64,000 bases of DNA, from the NCBI GenBank assembly GCA_964576925.1, contig CAZNWJ010000001.1, positions 744,001-808,000 on the forward strand, given 5' to 3'. Source of the DNA: JADJGC01 sp964576925 (GTDB taxonomy: Bacteria > Zixibacteria > MSB-5A5 > CAIYYT01). Shown in pieces: positions 58,898 through 64,000 of the stretch. The translations under genes were made by a program, and so were the position numbers. Position 1 is the stretch's first letter, and each line of letters opens with the position of its first letter. Under the pieces are notes generated by a model. The model was not told the DNA's origin. It made no database searches and saw nothing but the letters and a program-made list of their open reading frames with translations.

Positions 58898-61207
58898 CTA
58901 CGACTGGAACAAGTACTGCAATTTCATAAAGAACTGCCGGGACGAAAGCTTCCACTTGCGCGGATCATTCGGTCCGGCACTCAGTTCGTCGTAGTTGTAA
59001 GCTGATCCTGCGTAAAACACCGAAAACGGGCTCAGCCGGTAGGTCACTAGCGGATCGACCTCCCAACGCCGATCAAAATCATCGTATTGCACGACCAACC
59101 GCGCCGACAACTCGCGATTGAGCTGATATTGGCAACGCACGCGGGCGATATACCCTTCAAAAAACTCGGCATCGGTTTCCGCATCGTCGCTGTGCGCATA
59201 ATCGAGATGCGGTTGAATGTTCAGACGATCAAACGGCTTGATGGTCGCATCCAGATTAATATAGGTCTCCCGTCCCTTATCGACCGCAAAGCGTGCGATC
59301 CCGTCGCCATACGAAGCGTTGGCCGAGATTGTCAACCAGCCAACTGGCGTCGTTGTTACCGCAGCGTTGACTCCCCACAGGCGGTTGAACTCCACGCCTG
59401 CAAAGACCTCCGGCCGGTAGGTATAGCCGAGATTGATATAAGTCTGCGCCACCCGCGTTTGCGCGTCGATGTTGGTTGAAATCTGACTGAGCTTGAGATC
59501 GCCGTCAAAATTCCAACGCCGGAACAAGTACACATTCGGCGTGATTCGATCAAGCCACTTTTTGCCAGGGTAGAAAACGTACCAGGTGCTGATTCCCGAA
59601 TTGCGGTAGTCCGCATACGGATCAAAGCCTACCTGCGTCCTATAGCTCGGCGTGACCTGATTGTAGTCGATCATAAAATTCCACTTCTCCGAACTGCGGC
59701 GCAGGCGCGTGATCATGCCGGTGCCGTAATAGGATTCGCCGTCAAAAGCCAGCGTATGCCGTCCATAGTCGAATTTGGCGTCACCGAAGAAGTAAGTCGC
59801 CTGCGAATCATCCGGCTCGGCGGTGTGACTCAAGATCCACTGCCCATCGAGACTGAAGTTCTGCGACAATCGTATATCGGCATCCAGGGCGGCGATTGAG
59901 GAAGATCCATCCCCGGATTCGAAACGCCGATCGGCAAGGAACACACCGAGATGCGAGCCGTTTCCAATTGACCGCGTCCCGCGCACGACATTCGCGATGC
60001 TCTTGCCGGTGTTGAGCAGGACACTGGCCTCCTCAAGCGGGAGCATATACGGCGAATTCTCGTCTCGTGCCGACAGCGCACCGAGCGTCAACTTTCCCGA
60101 GCGCGCCGTTAATTTCGCAGCAAACTGAGGATCATTAATCATGCGCGTGTAAAACGAGTTAAATAACGTTCGGAAGATATCGCTGCCTTCTTGAAAAAAT
60201 GGCCGCCGCTCGGGGTAGAAGAGCGAAATCGTCGAGTTGACGTCGATCTGCGCGACATCCGACTCGATCTGGCTGAAATCGGGATTGTAGCTGCCTTCCG
60301 CCACTACGCTTGAAGACAATGAGTACTTCGCGCCCAGCGAAAACTCGCCGTCGATCTTCCGATTGTCAAAATCGGAATTCGGATTGCGAAACTCGCTTAA
60401 CGCCCCGCTCTGGTGCGTGATTAACGACGGCATTAGCGCCAACCCATGTCCCGGTGCGACGTTCGCGATCCCATCAAGGCTGCCCCATTGGCACACCCAG
60501 CACTGTTCGTTGCGGTCGTACGCCGCCCATGAATACTGCCGATAGCTTTCGCGCGGATGGATGCGCCAGAAATCAATGCGCCATTGCTGGATATCCTTCT
60601 CCGGGAATCGCAAACTGGCAAAGGGAATCGCCATCTCGGTCTGATACCCCGTCTCCGTAATCTTGGCGGCCGATTCCCAAATCAAATCAAAGCCGGTATC
60701 CTCCTGTTGATGCGCGCCGGCGCCAACGCTCGTCCACAAAGCGTCCTTCTGTACGCCATGCGCATTGACAAAGAACTCATAAGCCCAGGACGCCTCTCCG
60801 TACGTGTCCAGAAACACCACTACCGCATCGTTGCCGCCGAATTGGTCGCGTTGTGTCATCGAAGATCTGATCATCTTCGGATCGTCACGGCAGACAAAGG
60901 CCACATACAGATTCTCGCTGTCGTAGGTGACAAACGCCTCTGTCTCGACCGGCGGCTGCGTTTTGTCGCCCGGCGTTCTTTCGTTGAAGTTTCGCACTGG
61001 TGCGGCCTTCTGCCAGGCGGCTTCGTCAAGCACGCCGTCAATTTTGATCTCACTCGACCGGGGAGATACAGACAACTGCGGTTTGATATTCGGCGTAAAG
61101 GTCTCGGCGCGCGCCGCCGCGGAAAGTACCAGCGCCGTCATGACGGCGGCGATCGCAGAATGAGATATGAAGACCGCTTCCGACCAACGCATTAACCGTT
61201 TCGGCAT
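58898..61207 (-). CDS. DUF5916 outer-membrane protein with N-terminal CBM9-like domain
   Basis: The product is 769 residues from ATG 61207 (a GTG two codons earlier is possible). A signal peptide covers about residues 1-34. A CBM9-like sugar-binding domain follows (IKIDGVLDEAAWQKAAPVRN to RIHPRESYRQYSWAAYDRN). The remaining ~550 residues are the DUF5916 beta-barrel: ALSARDENSPYM, LFYPERRPFFQEGSD and many amphipathic strands, ending in FFMKLQYLFQS with a terminal hydrophobic/aromatic pattern for outer-membrane insertion. Function unknown; surface carbohydrate binding or uptake is often assumed. Confidence 0.87.
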   Translation of the reverse strand: MPKRLMRWSEAVFISHSAIAAVMTALVLSAAARAETFTPNIKPQLSVSPRSSEIKIDGVLDEAAWQKAAPVRNFNERTPGDKTQPPVETEAFVTYDSENLYVAFVCRDDPKMIRSSMTQRDQFGGNDAVVVFLDTYGEASWAYEFFVNAHGVQKDALWTSVGAGAHQQEDTGFDLIWESAAKITETGYQTEMAIPFASLRFPEKDIQQWRIDFWRIHPRESYRQYSWAAYDRNEQCWVCQWGSLDGIANVAPGHGLALMPSLITHQSGALSEFRNPNSDFDNRKIDGEFSLGAKYSLSSSVVAEGSYNPDFSQIESDVAQIDVNSTISLFYPERRPFFQEGSDIFRTLFNSFYTRMINDPQFAAKLTARSGKLTLGALSARDENSPYMLPLEEASVLLNTGKSIANVVRGTRSIGNGSHLGVFLADRRFESGDGSSSIAALDADIRLSQNFSLDGQWILSHTAEPDDSQATYFFGDAKFDYGRHTLAFDGESYYGTGMITRLRRSSEKWNFMIDYNQVTPSYRTQVGFDPYADYRNSGISTWYVFYPGKKWLDRITPNVYLFRRWNFDGDLKLSQISTNIDAQTRVAQTYINLGYTYRPEVFAGVEFNRLWGVNAAVTTTPVGWLTISANASYGDGIARFAVDKGRETYINLDATIKPFDRLNIQPHLDYAHSDDAETDAEFFEGYIARVRCQYQLNRELSARLVVQYDDFDRRWEVDPLVTYRLSPFSVFYAGSAYNYDELSAGPNDPRKWKLSSRQFFMKLQYLFQS

Positions 61208-61356
61208 AGCCACTCGCTATTTTGGATTTTCTGGCCGGGGAGAGGACGCGTCCCGACGACCGCTTGTCCGGCGGCTCAATTGAAGCTGGAAGCCGCCACC
61301 ACTTTGCCCACCGTTTACGCTATACGGAGAGTGTGGAGAGAAAGTTGCAGGCTATT

Positions 61357-61509
61357 CAGGTTGTCCCGTAAGGCCACTTCAGTGCGTTGCGTCGGTTCTT
61401 GATTTCGCGTGATAAACTCGAAGCTTTTTGATTTGATCCACGATCGAGCGCGAAATTGTGAACCGACGCCTCGCAATTTCTGGATAATCGCAGCTTGTCG
61501 CAAAGCCCC
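61357..61509 (+). repeat. 153-bp imperfect palindromic element, copy 3
   Basis: Outer ends CAGGTTGTCCCGTAAG and CTTGTCGCAAAGCCCC are diverged from copies 1 and 2. The inner arms are GCGTCGGTTC-TTG-ATTTCGCG and CGCGAAAT-TGT-GAACCGACGC. Relative to copies 1 and 2, two stem positions differ and both changes are matched on the opposite arm. It fills the gap between the DUF5916 and dockerin-type genes; nothing else is recognised in that 320-base gap. Confidence 0.82.
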
Positions 61510-61536
61510 TGATTCCTCGACCAGGCTTAGCGGGTC

Positions 61537-62829
61537 TCAATAACTCGTTTGCAGCAAGTTACCGTCGTAATCAGATGTTTCAGCCCGAAGCAGCTTGGCT
61601 TTCTTATCAACCCTCAAGAGCTGATTCTTGCCCCGGGCGAGCTTGCGCGTCATCTCGCTCGCGCTGCTCCGACAATACAAGAGCACCGTCGTCAGGCTAT
61701 CGCTCGAAAAGACCTCCATATCAAGCGGACTGAGATTGATAAATCTATCATCCGCAATCTGGCCCTTGAAAGCCAGGCATACAGACCCCACTTCATTTTC
61801 AGAAGCGACCGCAATTACGTCCTTTTTTCGTGAAAGCTTGGCTTTAGCCAGCTTGCTCTTTGTATTCAGGCCGGGAAACTCCTTGGCGTCGCCGGTGATG
61901 TTTCGAGCAAGGTACTGAAGATCGGCAATCGTAGCCGGAATCTGATCCATATTGACGTCCGACGTCTCGAGCTGCGCTTGTCGGTAAGCCGGATTCGCGT
62001 CCCAGGCACCAACATCTCCGAGAAGCACTCTACCGAGCAATTGATGATCAGCAGTCTCAAAGCTGATTCCATTCAGGTTCATATCGCCGTAACCCATCAT
62101 GAACGCTCCTCCATGAAGCTGGAATTCAATGCTGCCGTTCGCGAGAACAATCGACCTCAAGCACTTAGAAACAGACGTCTTATCACAGCGGCATCGTTTG
62201 TCCGGCGAAAACGCTACACCCTTGGGAGCAATGGTGGCTCCCCCAAGACAATCGCGTTTGGTGGAAACCCATGATGAGCTGGAATCGGCTTGGAGCACAG
62301 TAAACAGCGTGTCTTTGTTCGCCGACGAAATCGTATTGTCCGTGCACGAGATAAATGCGAATACGATCGGCGCAAAGGCGCCATCATAACACCAATCGCC
62401 GGTGGAGGCAAAATCAAGCCTCAACCACTCACCATCTGGTGCTGCCACACTCGATGAATCACTACCCCGATATTGGCCCGCGACGCGAATTATTCGTGCT
62501 GGCGAATCCGGCGATTGCGCAATCTGGGCGGAATCGTCGCTGATTTTCACTTCCCAGTCCTTCGAACTCAGCGCTGAACCAATCGAACAGCCCAAATAGG
62601 TCAGCGGCCGCGAGTCCCAGGCGAGGGCAAATGAAAATGACGATACGCTGATCGGCGCTCCCAGTTTCGTGACTGATATTGTCTGTCGGATTCCCCCCAA
62701 ACTCACACGCCGCGCTTCACCAATCTCGAGAATTACACTCCGAGAATCCTTGCCCAGCGCGCTCGCACCCACAAACAGAGGTGCACTCAAGAGCAGGAGC
62801 AACAGCGTGGACGAATTCAGAATTCTCAT
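61537..62829 (-). CDS. Secreted protein with cohesin-like and dockerin-like regions
   Basis: The product is 430 residues with a signal peptide (about 1-26). Residues ~45-200 look like a cohesin-type beta domain (SVSSFSFALAWDSRPLTYLG, ending in a WLRLDFASTGDWC region). Residues ~240-315 hold two dockerin-like calcium loops: GDMNLNGISFETADHQLLGR and SDVNMDQIPATIADLQYLAR, each D-x-N-x-x-G/D-I followed by A-D. The tail is a beta domain without a sorting signal that I recognise. It is probably exported and assembled on the cell surface. It shares an architecture with many Zixibacteria secreted proteins and with the broken remnant at 8.9 kb. Confidence 0.72.
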   Translation of the reverse strand: MRILNSSTLLLLLLSAPLFVGASALGKDSRSVILEIGEARRVSLGGIRQTISVTKLGAPISVSSFSFALAWDSRPLTYLGCSIGSALSSKDWEVKISDDSAQIAQSPDSPARIIRVAGQYRGSDSSSVAAPDGEWLRLDFASTGDWCYDGAFAPIVFAFISCTDNTISSANKDTLFTVLQADSSSSWVSTKRDCLGGATIAPKGVAFSPDKRCRCDKTSVSKCLRSIVLANGSIEFQLHGGAFMMGYGDMNLNGISFETADHQLLGRVLLGDVGAWDANPAYRQAQLETSDVNMDQIPATIADLQYLARNITGDAKEFPGLNTKSKLAKAKLSRKKDVIAVASENEVGSVCLAFKGQIADDRFINLSPLDMEVFSSDSLTTVLLYCRSSASEMTRKLARGKNQLLRVDKKAKLLRAETSDYDGNLLQTSY

Positions 62830-62846
62830 CACCCCTCAATTCGATT

Positions 62847-63788
62847 CTATCTCTTCACCCTCTTATAATACCCAGCAAACGTCGTCACCCAATTGTCCCC
62901 GCCGTCGCGCGACTGCTCGATTGTCATGTCAACCCGATCCGAGTCGCGCGGCGATATCGTCGAACGGTCAAGAATCACACCGCCATCCTGATCGGGGAGC
63001 TCGCCGATAAAACGCACACCCTTCTCCGATCTCGCCGTCATGACTTTTTCTTTCAATCCGCCCAGGGCTACAGCGGCCCCGGTCACCCAGATCATCTTCC
63101 ATTCGCCGGTGATGTTGTTGAAATAGAAAAGATTCGTCCCGACAAAGCCGTCGTGCTGGGCGAACCTCTCCTGCAATGCGCAACCGTTAACCAATTTCTC
63201 GATCCGGCTTGAACCGATGAGGAGGCTGTCGTTGACGTACACCTCCCAGTCCCCCAGCCAGAAATCGAGAATTCGATAAGTCGGGTCGTGCTCACATGGG
63301 CGCGCATTGGCATCCGCCAGCTCGAGAACTTTCTCAAATCGTTCGTCTGGCCACAAGGCGGCGAAAACGCTGTCCGTCTGGAGCACATCAACGCGGCTGA
63401 AGCCTGCCTCCAATGCCTGTGCCAGCCAGGTGAAGGCCCGCTCGTTGTCGCGTAGCTTTGCATAGGCCGAAGCCAGATTGTATCGCACTGTCTGGGGACG
63501 ATAGTCCTTCGCGGCGACCTTCTCCCAGGTCGCTGCGGCCTTGCGGTAGTCGTTCATCAAATAGTAAGCCTGGCCCAGCATAAACGCTGCCTGGGTATTG
63601 CTGGTGTCTTTCTTGACCACCTGCTCAAATGCCGCTGCCGCCTCCGCCCACTTTTCCCCCTGTAGCGCCGCCGCACCGCGCATAAAAACGCTGTCAACCG
63701 GTGTCTGGCCGACCACAGTGCCGGCAAGAAAGTACACAAGCAAGATCGCGAATCTCCAATCTGAAGGAGCGTTAGCCGATTTTCCCAT
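62847..63788 (-). CDS. Exported TPR protein with a DUF1579-like C-terminal domain
   Basis: A 313-residue protein with AAGGA before the ATG and a signal segment at about residues 12-27. Three tetratricopeptide units follow (VDSVFMRGAAALQGEKWAEA, TQAAFMLGQAYYLMNDYRKA, TVRYNLASAYAKLRDNERAF). The C-terminal domain starts DPTYRILDFWLGDWEVYVND and resembles lipocalin-like DUF1579 proteins, ending NWVTTFAGYYKRVKR. It could bind small molecules while the TPRs mediate protein contact. It precedes the dockerin-type gene by 17 bases on the same strand, a probable operon. Confidence 0.78.
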   Translation of the reverse strand: MGKSANAPSDWRFAILLVYFLAGTVVGQTPVDSVFMRGAAALQGEKWAEAAAAFEQVVKKDTSNTQAAFMLGQAYYLMNDYRKAAATWEKVAAKDYRPQTVRYNLASAYAKLRDNERAFTWLAQALEAGFSRVDVLQTDSVFAALWPDERFEKVLELADANARPCEHDPTYRILDFWLGDWEVYVNDSLLIGSSRIEKLVNGCALQERFAQHDGFVGTNLFYFNNITGEWKMIWVTGAAVALGGLKEKVMTARSEKGVRFIGELPDQDGGVILDRSTISPRDSDRVDMTIEQSRDGGDNWVTTFAGYYKRVKR

Positions 63789-63933
63789 AAGTTTCCTTGA
63801 ATCACTAAACTGCCATTTTGTGCCGAATCCTCAATTCATTGTACACACGAAAGGGCTTAGTGACAAAAGGCTTATTTCTGCTACATCTGCAAATGTCCTT
63901 TCGCACCCATGTGCAACCACTATATTCGGCAGC

Positions 63934-64000
63934 ATGAAACGACGCGGCGTGCTCATCAGCTTCGAGGGCATTGACGGTTCCGGCAAGTCCACCCAGGCGC
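63934..64000 (+). CDS. tmk: Thymidylate kinase, N-terminal fragment (runs off the right edge)
   Basis: Only the first 22 codons are present. MKRRGVLISFEGIDGSGKST reads through the P-loop (G-x-D-G-S-G-K-S-T) exactly as in bacterial dTMP kinases, which make dTDP from dTMP. A TATATT element lies 14 bases upstream of the ATG and could be part of a promoter. The rest is outside the window. Confidence 0.88.
   Translation, partial: MKRRGVLISFEGIDGSGKSTQA

Overview
The window is a GC-rich bacterial chromosome segment with about 60 protein genes on both strands. One complete tRNA-Ser is present. A truncated HPr kinase/phosphorylase gene opens it and the first codons of thymidylate kinase close it. 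Several features suggest an uncultured FCB-group bacterium, most likely Zixibacteria or a close relative. These are secreted proteins with dockerin-like tails, an S46 dipeptidyl-peptidase, DUF5916 and M16C exported proteins, many DinB-fold proteins, and an actinobacterial-type inositol-3-phosphate synthase. This placement is inference; no rRNA or universal marker gene is complete here.

Layout. 1-7 kb: small enzymes and membrane proteins (DUF3788, DinB, CopD-like, RDD, NTF2-like, isoprenylcysteine-methyltransferase-like, quinone-oxidoreductase-like, GNAT, VOC). 7.1-9 kb: a nest of palindromic 62-bp repeats, an L-threonine-3-dehydrogenase-like gene and a frameshifted dockerin remnant. 9-12.2 kb: a secreted fibre-like protein, a DinB protein, tRNA-Ser(UGA), and just beyond it the N-terminal stub of a tyrosine recombinase. 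12.2-30 kb: large housekeeping and exported genes: a Pat-like acyl-CoA synthetase/GNAT fusion, TspO, an S46 peptidase, a saccharopine-dehydrogenase-like protein, a PaaK/CapK-like adenylating enzyme, an M13 peptidase, a two-gene operon ending in a beta/gamma-crystallin protein, and an M16C peptidase.

30.9-36 kb is an arsenic-responsive locus on the + strand: arsR, ArsP-type permease, small thioredoxin, ArsF-like, ArsG-like, a second arsR, arsC, ACR3. Two palindromes with identical half-sites and spacing lie before the first arsR and before the permease. 36-40.4 kb holds endonuclease IV, an AlkD-like protein, a DCC protein, an O-methyltransferase, QueG and a Nudix hydrolase. 40.4-44.9 kb is a coupled pair of exported amidohydrolase-fold proteins. 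45.7-49.7 kb carries a CDP-alcohol phosphatidyltransferase, a PfkB kinase and inositol-3-phosphate synthase, a plausible inositol-phospholipid pathway. 49.8-54.8 kb is an accessory patch: a GIY-YIG-like protein, a HEPN-like protein, an orphan membrane protein, a ClbS fragment, a RidA-like protein, an ORF6N protein and more palindromic repeats. 55-64 kb holds an NmrA-like protein, a lipoprotein serpin, a DinB protein, a methyltransferase, a DUF5916 outer-membrane protein, a dockerin-type secreted protein, a TPR protein and the start of tmk.

The least explained signal is the repeat content. Three 152-153-bp imperfect palindromes occur at 30.1, 45.2 and 61.4 kb, and their stems show compensatory base changes. 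A 62-bp palindromic family has at least six recognisable copies plus one decayed one. There are three further unique inverted repeats. None encodes a transposase in this window.
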